The notes beneath the pieces are model-generated. The model worked only from the letters and a program-made list of their open reading frames with translations. It ran no database searches and had not been told where the DNA came from. 64,000 nucleotides of DNA from Marsupella aquatica (Eukaryota > Marchantiophyta), in the NCBI GenBank assembly GCA_973895155.1, contig OZ316896.1:6014001-6078000 (forward strand). The letters are read 5' to 3'. Shown here piece after piece: positions 33,300 to 47,000 of this stretch (its first letter is position 1; every line of letters begins with the position of its first letter). Position numbers and translations under genes: made by a program.

Positions 33300-34388
33300 G
33301 GTTATTCAGGACGCATCGGGATACCTTAGGGACAGCCGGGTTCGGTCATCTCTTCCCAGTCACGCCTTTTTCGTTGAGTACGCATGGGTCCGATTCGACT
33401 CTGTCCTCTCCCCGTCTCGTCTCGAATTCTGGTCCTCCTTCATCCCGACGAGGAGGTCCTCATTCCGCACGGTGCTTCCTCCCTCTCTTGTCGAGGGAGA
33501 GTCGTTCGGGTCCCGCACTCTACTACTATTCAGCCGTCCTGCTGCTCTCCTCAGCTTCTCAGCGAATTCTCACTCTTCTCAGTCAGCGTTTGCGTTCGCC
33601 GAGGGGGCGTTTTTCATCTCTCGGGGCTGTGAAGTTTGTACAATTTCTCTCGTTGATTGTTCACCTTTCCTGTCACTGCTTCTGGAAAGATCATTCTCCT
33701 CTGTGTCTGTCAACTCGCTCACCACCGTTTGGCGTTGATCCAAGCCGCTCTTGTATATTCCTCTCGCTGCGTCCAGCCTTGTACATACTGCAGCCGTCGT
33801 GTGTGTGTGTGTGTGTGTGTGTGCCCCGCCTGTCTGTGTTCAGTGCTCTGTGTCAATTTGGCAGCTTCTTTGTCCATCGATCACGAACGCTTTGCCAACT
33901 CTTCAGCACCGCATCTGAAGTACTTTTCATCGCGGTACCCCCAACATCTGATCGGAGGCGATCCGCGTTCTCAGGCTGTGAGATGGTTGAATAGTGCAGA
34001 AGAAGCGGTGGCAGGGGGTTGTTGTGGAGGCGGCTCTACCGAGATCCTCCTATCGGCTTCTCGGTTACTTTCTCTCTCGTTTGAGTCCTGCTTTCATCCA
34101 TCTGTCGGACCGAAGTCATCGATTCCCTGCTCATGCGACGTAGCTGTGGATGAGATCTGCCGAGTTTGAGGACCGCGCCCAAGCTGGCCAGAGGAGAGGA
34201 CTTCTGTTGTCACAACATCAAGGAGATTGGAGTCGAGAGACCGATCTTGCGGCAATTAGCTAGGTTTTAGAGTGATACTCATCGTAGATCCAAAAATTAG
34301 GGACAGGTTAGGAAGACGACCTAGGATAAACACTGAGTTTCCGACACCGGATAGGAAAGAACCTCTCTTGCTGTACTTGCAAAGCTAA
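33300..34388 (+). promoter_or_regulatory. Promoter and 5' leader of the DWNN ligase gene
   Basis: A sharp change from AT-rich repeats to CT-rich, GC-richer DNA near 33.33 kb. The pyrimidine-rich leader contains a (GT)12 microsatellite at 33799-33823. The long open frames here (33374-33994, 33657-34169) are Ser/Cys/Leu-rich, overlap one another and have no family motif; I read them as non-coding leader. TATA and transcription start cannot be fixed. Confidence 0.45.
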
Positions 34389-37300
34389 ATGGCTGTGTAC
34401 TTCAAGTTTAAGAGTGCCAAAGATTTCGACTCTGTGTCAATTGACGGACATTTCATATCTGTTACAAATTTGAAAGATAAAATTGTTGAGCAGAAGAAAT
34501 TGGGAAGAGGTTCTGATTATGATCTCGTGATCTCGAACGCACAAACCAATGAAGGTGTGCACTTTCGCTTAAGATCAAGAGACAGATTAGGTCATGCGGC
34601 CCAATTCTTGTTTTTCTGTTTGAGTTTGCCCGGATTCTCTGCAAATGTTTCAAAGCAGTATCCGGCATACACAGCTGATATGTATTACGAGAAGCAATTC
34701 TTACTACCAGCACTAAGATGCTCCTTAGTGGTTTTTTCTACTTTTATTGAGATCAGCGTAGTTCATGGATTTGTCCTATTTTCACATAGATAGGTGACTT
34801 TTTCAGCAATTTGGGGCTGTGCGGTTTCTCCATTATGGATCCCAGCTCAGCTGTAGTTATGCTTCAAGTTACCGTCGGTTGGGATGTCTTCTGCCAAATT
34901 GCCTTCCGCCAAAGCTTTGGGCGAGACTATAATGTTTTGCTTATGTTGCATTTACAGAGTACACAGATGAAGGATTCTTGGTGCCAAAAAATACTTCAGT
35001 CATAGTTCGTCGAGTTCCTGGAAGGCCAAGTATGCCAATTTTCGCAGATGTCAAAGACGAGTACTGTCTTCATCTCTAATCTTCTGAATTTGTTCAGTGT
35101 CTACCCTTTTAATGAGATAGATGTCACTTACTTTTCCTTTTCCGGATTGGTACGCTCGTGATGTCGAAGAGCGTGCTGGATCCTCTCTAGTTCTCTGGCG
35201 CTTCCTTACTTCTGTAGTACATATGTCTTTCAGTTCTTAGGAAAGTGAGATGACTTGTTTCCTCAGTCTCCGTCTATCGTAGCCTTCCAGCTTGAGTGAG
35301 AGAACAGGAGTGGCTACTCATGTAACAAAGCATATCCTACTTTGATGATCATACAAGTTGTAGTGTTCCTGTGTTTGCCCCGACGTCTCGCATCAGATAT
35401 TCGCCTCAAACTTGATCGGTTGCTGTCGTTGCCACATCCGAGATTGATAAAGTTGTTATGAGGATAATATGCGTCCGAATGATTATATCTTCAAATATTT
35501 GTGGCAGGCGGAAATCTTCTCTGGAGGTCCCATCAGTCAACACTGCGTATCAGACATTAGAATCAACACAAAAAAACATTGTAAGCCACAATCGCAGAAA
35601 ATAAACATGACATTTCTCTCTGTTCTTCTGTTGCTCCATGGGCTGGTTGTGCTTACGAGTTGGAGGAGGTTTGATTTGTGTACATTTGAGAAACTAAAGA
35701 TCTCCTTTCTGGTTCTCAGCAACAGTCAAGCGGTCCAGATGGTCTCGATGACTTCGGCATTGACCTGTATGCGGTCCCAGAGGTTGTCCAAGCTCTTACT
35801 CTCACCGAAGATGAAGATAGTAAAATTAGGGCCTTCGTCGACTCATCTGCAACTGAATGGCAACGGTAGGTAGCACCCAATCGTACTTCTTGAACTTGCG
35901 GTATCGAAGACGGTACTCAGAAGTTTTGGTACACACCGGATGGAGACCCGGGTCTTTTTCTGGCAGCTAAACGTTTTTCACTTTGTCACAGACAAACGCA
36001 AGAAAGTTTCGCGGGGGGAAAGGGCTATGGCAACAAGGGGCAAGGGAGAGGTCTTCCACCACGAGGAGGATACGGTGATTATAATTTCCACTCACTGAAC
36101 TGTTTGCTTGCTTGCTTAATGGTCATGGAAGATGATTGTGGAGATGTGTATCCATGACTTCTGTGAAAGTTGTCCTCCCTCACCCAAAAGTAGCCATGTG
36201 ACATTATTCTCAAGGTTAAGGGAGACTTAGAGACGGATTTTTTATTACCGAAGTCAGGCTTGCTGAACATCTCCACAAAACCTTGCTGAACGTCTCCACA
36301 AAATTTAAGTCCTGGTGACAAATTTCTTTGTGGGCAGTACAGGTGGTCGAGGAGGGTTTGAAAAGAAAAACCCACCTCATGGTTATGTATGTCATCGTTG
36401 TGGAGTCACAGGTGCATTTTCGGTCGCAATCGAACATTTCATTACTTTTTTGTTTTTTACGATTATGTTTCAGAATGTTTGCTATAGGTGGATGTCGCAG
36501 GTGCTATTCCAGACACAATTTGCAACAGGAATACCTAGTTGTACATCCAGATTGAATTAGATCTATTCTAGCAGTCCTTCTAGCAGTTATATAGACTTCT
36601 CGAACTCTGGAAAGACTTTCTTGGGCTACACATGCGTGCTGTGCACCTGGTATCCTGACGAGTCCAGTTTGTCAAAATATCGATGAAATACCGCTTACCA
36701 CCATGGAAATTGACAGTGACTTTCGTGGTCAAATTTAGGGCATTATATACAACATTGTCCCACGAATGGCGATCCGACATACGATATGAAGAAAGTCAAG
36801 CCGCCAACTGGCATTCCTAAAACCATGCTGGTTGCCAACCCTGATGGGTCATATGCTTTACCGACAGGCGAAGTAGCAGTGCTGAGGCCCAACGAGTGCG
36901 TTTCTATGATTCTTCTCTCTTGTCTGTTATTCTGAGACTATGATGCTGCATGAGACCTGCCCTACTTTTGAGGTTGGCTTTCCAGCAATGATGTGCTTAT
37001 ACGTCCCTCCACTGTGTACTGTGCAGGGCTGTTTTCGAACGGGAAGTGGATGGTCTACCGACATCCAGTCGACCAATTTTTGATATCCCACCAGAGCTTT
37101 GTTGTCCCTTATGTAAGGGAGTCTTGAAGGAGGCGGTTCTCACAAGCAAGTGCTGCTTCAAGAGCTACTGTGACAAATGTACGGATGTTTGACTCGGATA
37201 TATTTTTTGATAAGGATTTTTCCTGGAACATTTTCAGTCGACTTATTGAATGGCGATTTTATCCATGCATACGACCCTCAACTATGCTGTATCTTCCTGC

Positions 37301-40300
37301 ATCCAGGTATTCGGAATGAGATCATCTCAAAGGGAAAGTGCGTTTGTGGAGCAACGAACGTTCTTGCAGATGATCTGCTGCCTAACAGGACTCTGCGAGA
37401 TGCAATTAGCAGGTTCTTGGAGTCTCAAGTTAGTGCCGCAACTAGCAGCGGAAATATTGGAAGCCGAGCTCATCTACCAGGTTTGTGTTTTGTTTCAAGT
37501 TGTCATCGAGATGTTCAAGGTTTATCAAGATATTCCGAGGAATATTTTGAGAAATAACGCTTTCTCGGAGTCCTTGTGGACAGGACTTACTTGACTGTGT
37601 CTGAATAATTTACTGACAGCATTAATTATGGCTGGCAGACATGGAATCTGCTCGTTATGCACGGCCTGCAGTATCTGTATCCTTGAAAGAAGCCTCCTCT
37701 GCCATGGTCGAATCAGATGGTTCTGACACTAACGAACCCCTAGCTGGAGGAGAAAAGGATGTGGCAAACCACGCATCAGCTTCAGTCAAACGTGGCCCCA
37801 AGGGTCAGAGTGTGAGCGGGACACGACCTGGAAATGAAGTTGCAGCTCCCGTAAAGCAAGGCATGGAACTAGTTGATGGCTCTCCAGAATCTCAACTCAC
37901 AAAGGAAACGTTGCAGGAGATGGTGAGCTTGAAGAGACCAGCCAAGCCGGATTCAGACCTCAGGGATGAAGTTGTCGCTTTGTCAGAGCCAGTCAAAGGT
38001 ACTGATTTTTGCTGGGTTGTGCATTTTGTGTTACGGATGATCTCAGACGGCGTTTAAGGTTTTCACAGGGTTCAAGGAACTCACTTTAGAATCCTCTTGT
38101 CTTTCTGTCACATAGCTGTTTCTTGTTGTTGAGATGTTAATTCTGGTAATTGGTTTTCAAGTGAAGTTCAATTCTTCACCCCGTGCATATCTGGCCTTCC
38201 AGGAAAGAAGAAAACGAAAGGCAAGCGTCCCCGGCAAGGTGGAAACACAATTCTTATGGCCTTTGAAGTAATCAATCTCAATTGTATCATATCACGTGGA
38301 GTATTATCATAGGTGAATGCGCTAAGAATTGGGAACAGAACAATCTATTGGTGCGTTATTCAACTATAGCTCACATGTGGTTCGTTTGCAGTTGACATGA
38401 CGTACTCAGAGGGCATGGGCATGTGGAACCAGGGTCCGAACTACAATCCTCAAGTAATTTTCAGCACCTGTCTCATTTGTTTCGTATTATCTAATATGAT
38501 GTATAGGAGCACAATGCACTTTTTGTTGCCCTAATGTGACTGCCTTAATTACTGCTCAACATTTATTTTATCCCTGGCAATGCTACCAGATGCAGGCTGA
38601 GAACTGCTGCATGCATTGCGGTTCATATGAACATCCTACCTGGAATTGTTATATGATGAATGGACCGGGGCCTTCGCATCATCCGGGTCCCATGCATGGA
38701 CCAATGTTTGGGCCAGGTACATCGATGTGACTCGTCGTTATTGACCGTTTTTTCTGGGCATTCTTGGTGGAAACCTGGAGATTTCGCTTTATTATGTTCT
38801 TCATTTGATGGCCTCGAAGTCGTCATTCTCGTAAATAACATTAACGGGTGTCCAATGTTCAGGTTTCAATCCGCAAATGATGGGAATGGGGCATCCGCCT
38901 ATGATGCCTTATCCACACAATCCCGGTCCGTATAATGGTTACGGAGTTCCTCCTTACGAGTTCCAATTTAATGGGCCTATGGTTCCACCTCACGAACCTT
39001 TTGTTCCTCCTCATGCTGGAATGATGCCTTATGGACCACCTCCCCCTATGCAAAGGTGAGTTCATGACTAGGATCTCCTAATTTTTTAATGAAGAGGGCA
39101 ATAAGCAATGCCTTATGGTACTTTTGTCAGTTATTGGCAGACTTTGGCTGATTCTGTTTTGGGTATGTCTCTATCAGGGATTATGTTGATCCTACTCTAA
39201 TGAGTCGCGAAGAGTTTGAGGCTAGAAAGGCAGAGCTGAAGAGAAGAAAGGAGAGGGAGCAACGCTTTGGCAGGTATTCAAATTCTCATGTTTTCCATTA
39301 CCTTGCGAGAGCAAGCAATAAGCGATGTAGTTTTTGTCGCTTCGAGAGAATGAAATATTCTCTAGTACGGTAGTTCCCATATACAGATAGCATTCGTCAA
39401 ATGATGCATTGGTGATGACTGGATTTCTTTTTTGCTCCAATTTTTTTATTATGTTGGACGGTTTATAGCGTTTGAAAGTCTCGAGCAAGGGCAGATAGAT
39501 TGTGTATAATACTGAGCTTTGTACGGTTGGTTGCTTTTTTTTCAGGGAGCACGTAAAGTATCCGAGTACAGATGTAGACATTGTACCTCCTCCAAGATTG
39601 CAAGGGGTAAAAAACTTTCAATCTACCTATGACTTTAGGCAAATGTAATCCTTGATCTTATAGCTTGTGTCGTATCAGATGACTATTGAAGGATTCTGGG
39701 GATGATGGCATTTCTATGGAGACTTTCTTTGGCACATTGACTTATTAATTACAGTGGGTCTTCGTGCATCTGTCGATGACGCAGAGGGTGGGTCCTAGGC
39801 TTATCAGTCCTGCTGAATTAGAACGAGAAACTAGCCGGGATTTACTAGATGAGGACCGAGACGTAGAGGTCAGACCACATCGGAATGTTGAACAACGACA
39901 TCCTTCCCGAACTAGGCCGTCCAGACCTAGAGAGGATTGGATCGAAGAAGAACTTCAAGCTGCTTCTGATGGAGAGCGATCTACACATCGGGATTATTAT
40001 GAAACTCACGAAAGGTGGAGCTCCCGTCCTGATGATGAAGCAAGCAGTGGAGAGGAGGTGTCAAGGGACGGGAGATACTCTCGTGGGGAAACTGCACTCC
40101 CTCCTAAACAGAAGGGAAGGGGCTATACTCCTAAGGCAAATGGTCGTTCTGATGATGTGAGAATAGGTCAGAAGAGATCTGCGTCAGTTTACGATTCAGA
40201 AGATGATGGTGATTTGAGGCAATCTGGAGGCCAAGCTGGGCCCACTTCCCCTCATCGAGCTCTTCGAAGTAGCGAGTCAGATGATCAGCTTCCGAGGGAG

Positions 40301-40600
40301 GTCGAGTATAACGACAGTAGTGATATCCGTCGTCAGGGTGGAGAGAGATCTGTGAAAGCCCTACTCTCAAATGATCTGCCTAGAGTTAGCGTGTTTGAGC
40401 GGACTAACTTACCCATCAAACCAAGGAGAACCGTAGACACTGAGTATGATGCAGGAGAATTCAGAGAGAAAAGGATAAAAGGTACAGCAGGGAGCCAAAC
40501 CCTTGACGGTGGTAAACAAGTTGCAAGAGAGACTGAAGATACTAGTCGACAGCGCTCTGGGATTGTCTCAAGGAAGAGAAGGATCAAACGAGATTCTTAG
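34389..40600 (+). CDS. DWNN-domain RING E3 ubiquitin ligase, PQT3/RBBP6/Mpe1 family
   Basis: 17 coding exons: 34389-34554, 34958-35060, 35508-35580, 35720-35865, 35992-36074, 36343-36411, 36739-36895, 37027-37178, 37307-37480, 37639-37998, 38203-38238, 38392-38453, 38590-38716, 38863-39055, 39178-39273, 39546-39606, 39755-40600. They sum to 2904 bases (967 aa) with every phase consistent. Residues 1-77 form the ubiquitin-like DWNN domain (MAVYFKFKSAKDFDS...VSNAQTNE-type end). A CCHC zinc knuckle follows near 206-219 (CHRCGVTGHYIQHC), then a RING/U-box near 290-335 (CCPLCKG...SKCCFKSYCDKC...CVCG). A knuckle-like CMHCGSYEHPTWNC lies near 533-546, then a Met/Pro/Gly-rich stretch and a charged, Arg-rich tail. 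In plants the family acts as nuclear E3 ligases (PQT3, oxidative-stress response); yeast Mpe1 works in mRNA 3'-end processing. A possible AATAAA lies at 40953. Confidence 0.93.
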
Positions 40601-40958
40601 CGTCTTGTCGCCCATAATTTGTATGTCATCCAGTTTGTAGCATGATTTATTGTCTGCTCTATTAGCAATAGTTACAGCCTATGAGGATCTGACAACTTGA
40701 GTGGCTTCACTGCAGTGACCACTAGTGTTAACTGCCGTAAATCAGGTCCAGATATCAACGCCGTTTGGGCATACCTGTATTTCTGCCTTGTGTATTATAG
40801 ACTGCTGGGATGTGGATGCCCTGGGGCTGGTATTATTCATCTACAAGCGGCCGAAAATTCACTTCCGGCGGCCGGTCGTGTATGGAAGGCATCTGGCAAC
40901 GTTTGTAGACCTAGTTTTAACCTATCATTAGTCAATCGATTGAAGTTTAAAGAATAAA

Positions 40959-43900
40959 TGCTGCGTATAATCATCAATGCCTGTTGCCCAAATTGCACCG
41001 TCTTATTGGGTCGTTTTTGATTGGATTTGATGGCTACAAATGCGTGATAACATTATCATACCACTTCAATTAAATGTTGTGTGTCAGGTATGTGTACACA
41101 CCGTTCACTCACACACATCATAACGTGGGTCGATCTTTTCGTTTTCAAAGAACTGTTTCAGTGGAATCTAGTCGGGTGAACACCAACTATTGTGCAGTGG
41201 CGAGCAAAGAATGAACAGACTCATCTGTACTCTTAGCTCACATATGCAATCTGCGGTTTGTTCAACAATGCACGTCTTGTTGCTCTGGCATCACAGAAGC
41301 GCACACATCCGTCTGCTTACAGTCCTGAACTTACACTCAACATACTTTCTGTAGAAGATTGAACTGACGAAGGGCTTTTAGGTTTGAGCTAAAACCTAAA
41401 ATGCAAAAATCCCATCAGGGTCCCAGTTGCAAATAACGTGATTTCATCTTGCCACTTCCATACTTTGGAACAGCGCATAGTAGGTTTGCACACCAAGAAC
41501 TTCTTTGACAAATTGCAACCCACTTCTCTAAAAGATTTGAGTCACACATCTGTTCCAAAATTATGATGTCCAAATTGATGATCGTTGTATTGTGGACGAT
41601 GGGTCAAGAAAATTTTGACACACAAAAGCAAAAAAACGTATTACACAAAGAACAGATATCATTTGAGTTAACAAGATTTGACTTTCCATTCAAGCATCTT
41701 GTCAAACCTTGTGGCCTATGACGGCTTCAAGTTCTGTGTTGCACTATCACAAAGATTTCACAAGCTACCTGTAAAACCATGAACAGAAAGTAAGTTTTCT
41801 GGATAACTAATTTGAAACTTAATCCTAATTGATCCTATATAAAGCACCTCAAATGCTTCCTTCAAAAACACGAAAGTCATTTTTGAACTCAAGTTCCGAT
41901 CAACCCATCAGACAACATCTTCCCTTTATATGATTGCCAGTGTTTGATCAATCAAAGTCCCGAGGTCAAAGATGTGGTAAATACATAAATCGAGCCTAAG
42001 TTCCACCTAAATGAGTAAGATTTTGTTCTTGCATCAACTTCCACCTAAATAATTGAGATTTTGTTTACTGCAGGTAGCTGGTATTTCCTGTGACAGGTAC
42101 TACAAATTTCAATTTTGGCCACGAATTCTTTTGGTTTTGCCCTAATTTGGTTTTAAAATCCTAAGCTACACATAAGAATGTTCATGCAAAAAGTGTTCTC
42201 TCTACTTGCATGAAGAATCTAAAATACGTGTATTATTCTAGTTTTTGGGTTGAATATCTGATGAGTTCCTTCCAGATCTGTTCATGGCAACCACATCAAT
42301 CTGTCTTTGTGATCGATTTTCTTCCACATTGCTATGACTTGCTTCTAAATCCATATTTCTTTCTCATCAATTCTACTTAGGTCTCCTTCTCTTCCTCATT
42401 GATTTACTGTTTCTCTTGCAACACATTCGGGTCGTATAAGTATGTGCTCTGATACGATCAAGTTTGATGCTTTGAGAGGGCCTGGAAGGAGGGGCTCTGA
42501 ATTTGACGAGGCATATATGAATTGCTTACAATGACATTCGAGTCTACGAGCTAGGCCCTATAAGCCTAGTTTGGACAGCGACAATGTGGTGCAAAGGATA
42601 TGAGGCATACATGAATTGCTTTGCAATGATATTCGAATCTAGGAGCTAGGCCCTATAAGCCTAGCTTGGACAGCACCATCATACGGTGCAAAAGCTTCTC
42701 TAATAAGTCTTGGTCCAGATTCGTGCTCAGTGATTTAAACAGAATAATAAGGTTGATCATGATACAGATTGACATAGTACATTTATATTATCACATTTTG
42801 ATGTAAAATTACCAGAACTCATTTGTAATCCTTTTTTAATATTCCTATCTAGAATAAGATCACATTACAATTACCAGTACTCGTTTTGAATCCCTTTTAA
42901 ATCCTATCTAGAACAAGTCCAGTGAGATGGCTCAGCTAATTCTCAACACTGCCATCTCATATTAAGTAAAATGGTCAGTACATCAAGGCCATTCACTCAT
43001 GATCTTTGTAGAAAACTCATTTGGGCGGTTGAAAAAGTACGTGGGAGGCATACAATTGGTGGAAAGTGGAAACGACTACCCTATGGCAACTGCAACCGGT
43101 AAAACAATGTTGCGATCAACTTCATGAAACTTCATAAAATGTATTCAATTGTTGAAGTCTTTTGCAGAGGAACTATTGGAGTAGGCGAATGAAGTGTGTA
43201 AAACGGTCCTGAGATATGTTTCTGGAGATATCTCATAGCTGGAGCAACTATTGTCAAAGCATGGTTCATGTACTGAAATTCTCAGGGAACATGCTGCTTG
43301 TAAGCTAATTTTTCTAGGCATATTATCAAAAGTGTCCAGACCCCTATCATCTTCCCCTCAACAAGTAGTCTGCAACTGGAGAGCTGGAATTTAAAGACGC
43401 ACCACCCAACCAGTGAGTCCATTTTCACTGCTAGAACAAACAGAACGAAAAATGCCACTGCCATACACAATAAGCCCAATGAAGCTAATGCGGAGTACAA
43501 TCCAAAAGACTTCACATAGTTTCCAACGCCCCCCAACTTTTTGCTGATCCGACTGTTCCCCCATGCCAGTGCAGGTTATCTTTGCAATATTTGAATCGGG
43601 TAGTGTATTAATCGCAGACTACTTGAAGTAAAATTCAGTGGGTAAACAGATACTTCGGAGTTCAATAAAGCAATCTAATCCTATCAAGTAGCCCACCAGA
43701 CACATTGTCCGAATCTGACATGTACAAAGAAAAATCTGGGAACAACCTTGGCCTCCTGCAGTCTACCTACTCTTAGAATCCTAGTGACAAGATATCTTTT
43801 GAACCATCTAAACTATTCCTGGCATCACCCCAAATTTATGACGCGGGTCGATAACCATGTTACCTTTCTCTCTACGACTGGATATCGGTCAGCAACGTCC

Positions 43901-44026
43901 ATGGGTCACTGCCAAGCAGTGAGAATCTTGCACGGAGCAAATTTACTTGAAACCTCAAAATTTTACAGGAAGACTTCTCGATTGTCTTCAAGAGGTCGTT
44001 ACAGAGAAGGACCAGCACAGATGTTC
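40959..44026. other. Convergent intergenic region
   Basis: Lies between the 3' ends of the DWNN and WD40 genes. It contains two local tandem duplications (42.5-42.7 and 42.81-42.92 kb). A minus-strand frame at 43536-43282 encodes one strongly hydrophobic segment (ALASLGLLCMAVAFFVLFVL) after GGVGNYVKSFGLYS and looks like an isolated exon or a remnant of a membrane protein; no continuation was found. Confidence 0.45.
42505..42700. repeat. 94-base diverged tandem duplication
   Basis: Two adjacent copies (starting near 42508 and 42602) share GAGGCATA.ATGAATTGCTT, ATTCGA.TCTA and AGCTAGGCCCTATAAGCCTA, with about 10-15% differences. Non-coding. Confidence 0.75.
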
Positions 44027-47000
44027 TCAGGATTGGTCTGACCTTGCAGCTGCTTGCAAGTCCTCGGAAAGCGGATGTGTCAAACGCCAGCCCCGTGATA
44101 ACTCAGCCTTGGAGCTATGATAAAGGACCTGTCCACAACGAAAGACGTACTAGTGGGCATCATAATAAATTAACTTCCCGGACCATACCAGATAACTCCG
44201 CTACTGGTCTTACAATTGTCACTAGACGCTTTCCTCATGCAAACTTCACAACATCTCAATCAATGTGCAAGATTGCAGACAACAAAGAATTGTAAACAAA
44301 AACCATTCATCAATTGCACGTTTTAACATAGGGCGTCCAAATTCTACTTACCACTTTTTGATCGTCTCCCCCGCTACAAATGAGCTGGTCGTTTGTAGAT
44401 ACTACCACCTGGAAAAAATTGAGAAGCTTTTCATAACTCGAGTCTTTCTAAAAAGATTCCGCGTTGCCTGAAACTGTATTCCTCTAAAAACTATCTTGAT
44501 ACGTCATTTTGAGCAGCAGGACAAATTTGAGGCATAAAAGCTGTACTGTAGCGCATACCAGTGACATGAAGAGACAGTGTTCAGAAAGGATCTCACCGTA
44601 TTAATACATCGAGAATGACTTGAGAGAAGTCTAAGACATGGCTGTCCCAACGTGACATCCCAGATGGCAACACTGCACATGACATCGTCCAGCTTAATAC
44701 ACAACATCTTTCGACATAAGCAGCCAATGCTTGTAAACAAATGAGGCAAAGCTTTACGGCCTAAAACGCAACACCTCATTGACAACAATAGTGGTTCCCA
44801 TTGAGAATGCATAGTAAATGGTGTTGGCCAAAGTAACTTGTTCTTCAAAGATGGTTTTAATCTTGGGATAAGGCAGGTTCACTTTGTTTAATGTTACTAA
44901 CTCCTCATTTGTAATCCTCGAGCAAAATCTCACCTGCCATTGCCACTAGCTGTGACCAAAACAGGCGCACTTTGACACCATCGAGCATCGTTCACCCCCC
45001 CATCACCCTCGTCCACAAAGCTATAAATGCAGAAGACAGTCATTAGGTAGGTCATCAGCCTCTAGGTGCTGTAATACAGCTCTTGAGAGTCTGACCTAAA
45101 TCAGTATTTGTAATCTTTCAATAACAACGTATACTGACGGCAATGACAATTCTCTGACAAGACTTTTGGGACGATGTAACTTAACCTGTGAGTACAACAC
45201 CACAAAAATTTCTCAGCTTGTTAACAGTAATGAAAAGCAAACAAAGAAAATTCAAAAGCATTTACGTACCCAGGCAACTGTCCTGCATTTTGAGTAGTTG
45301 GCATGGGATTGCCATGACTTAGACAATGAAGTGGTCTGCTTGAACGAGAATTCAACTTTGAAACCGCGACAGGTCGCTCTTTTGTCATTAATCCAGGTTC
45401 CATTGGCATCATTCGCGTGTCCCAGACAAGTGTATGGTTTGCAGTACTAGATGAATGGAAGTAAGTACCACAGGCACTAAAGGCCACTGAAGTAGCCTGT
45501 AAGAACCACACGCCACTTCTAAGCGATGTGATCTATCCCTTCTACTGTCAGAAAAACATTACAAGGTAACCCAAGTGGATTACGTTGATCCCAAATTCTT
45601 TAACATGCAGCAATTTTCATTCAAAGTTCTTTCAAATACTCCCATTACAGCGACAAGCAAACTCTTAAAGAGATCGCAGCAAATGTTTGAAAGACAAAAG
45701 CGTAAAAACTGGTGAACAACTAGATGAATAAATATTCAATGACGAAAACACACACGAACCTCACTTTTCAGGCCTAGTGGTAAGCGGGCAATGGCACCAC
45801 CAGTTCTAACGTCAAACAACCCCACACTGCCATCACCAGCACCTGTTGTAGGCAAATTTTCGACCCAACCGTGAGGTGCTACATATTTGTACTATCCCTA
45901 GTCATTCGACTCAAGAATGCTAAGTTTGCTTGATTAAGCAGGAAACTCAAGTATCCAATCCTGACAAAGTGAAACCAGCAGAATTTTGTTGGATGTGACT
46001 AAAGAGAATACCCCTTAAGACGCTTGCATCCCTTATTCCCACATTTTATAAAAGAGGGTCGACTTCCTATCAAATGGCTATTAGCGACATTCACCAGAAT
46101 CGTTCAGTTTTACAAGGCCAGTCACCATCTGAACAACATGTTTGTTTAAAACCTCGGCTATCTCCCCTTAGAAAGAGGTAATCTACCTCAGCACCTGCTT
46201 AGGAAAGAAGAGTCTCCACTCATCAGCAGGAAGAGGAATACCTGTAATGATTGTGAAGCCTTGTGGATCGGTGTTCAAACAAGTGATGTACTGCAACACA
46301 AATAACTCGTCAAAACTGGGCTGGTTGTTTCTTTCCTAACAAGTGACTGCAATAAATGATAGGTCAGACTTTATACATTCTTGTGGTTCCAGCTACTCTC
46401 GTGAAAAGGAGTACCTCAACTATTCTACGTGAGGTTTGTACAGTCGGGGCCACTGCAAAAAAATCCCAAAGCCGTAAAAATAAGGGCTTACTGAGTCACT
46501 GGCAGGGAAGGTCATGAGATCTTTAATAGCTTCAACATCCCAAATCTGCACCACAGCAGGGTGGGAACCTGCTGAGTCACTCCCGCAAATAAGTAGATTG
46601 TGATGGCAGAACTTGAGAGCATCCATCGACTGCAAATGAGAACTCCTTTGTCTGCAACACAATCAATGATTCTCCAAGGTTAGAAACCCAGTAGCTCAGA
46701 TCCCAGATATGCCTTCGAACAAAGGATAGAGCATATTCTCCCAAATACGATACAACTGGCCTTCAGAAATATTTAAGTCGTAATGAATCCTCTATACTAT
46801 TAAATTGGCGGAAGCATTTACGTCACTGAGGTGCTTCTAATGTGTACTCGCCTGATCTCCCCATTCAGATCAGAGGCAAGCTCTCCGGTGCGAACATTCC
46901 ACAGGAGTATCTCACTTTCACCCTCCCCGCCACTTGTTGCCACAAGCCCTGCTGTTGAGACCACATTTCTTGGGTTACGACGAGGACTGAAAATAAAATG

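Noticed and set aside
33374-34169. Long overlapping plus-strand open frames (206 and 170 codons) upstream of the DWNN start
   Set aside because: They overlap in different frames, have Ser/Cys/Leu-rich composition from CT-rich DNA and a (GT)n tract, show no motif, and the real gene begins at 34389.
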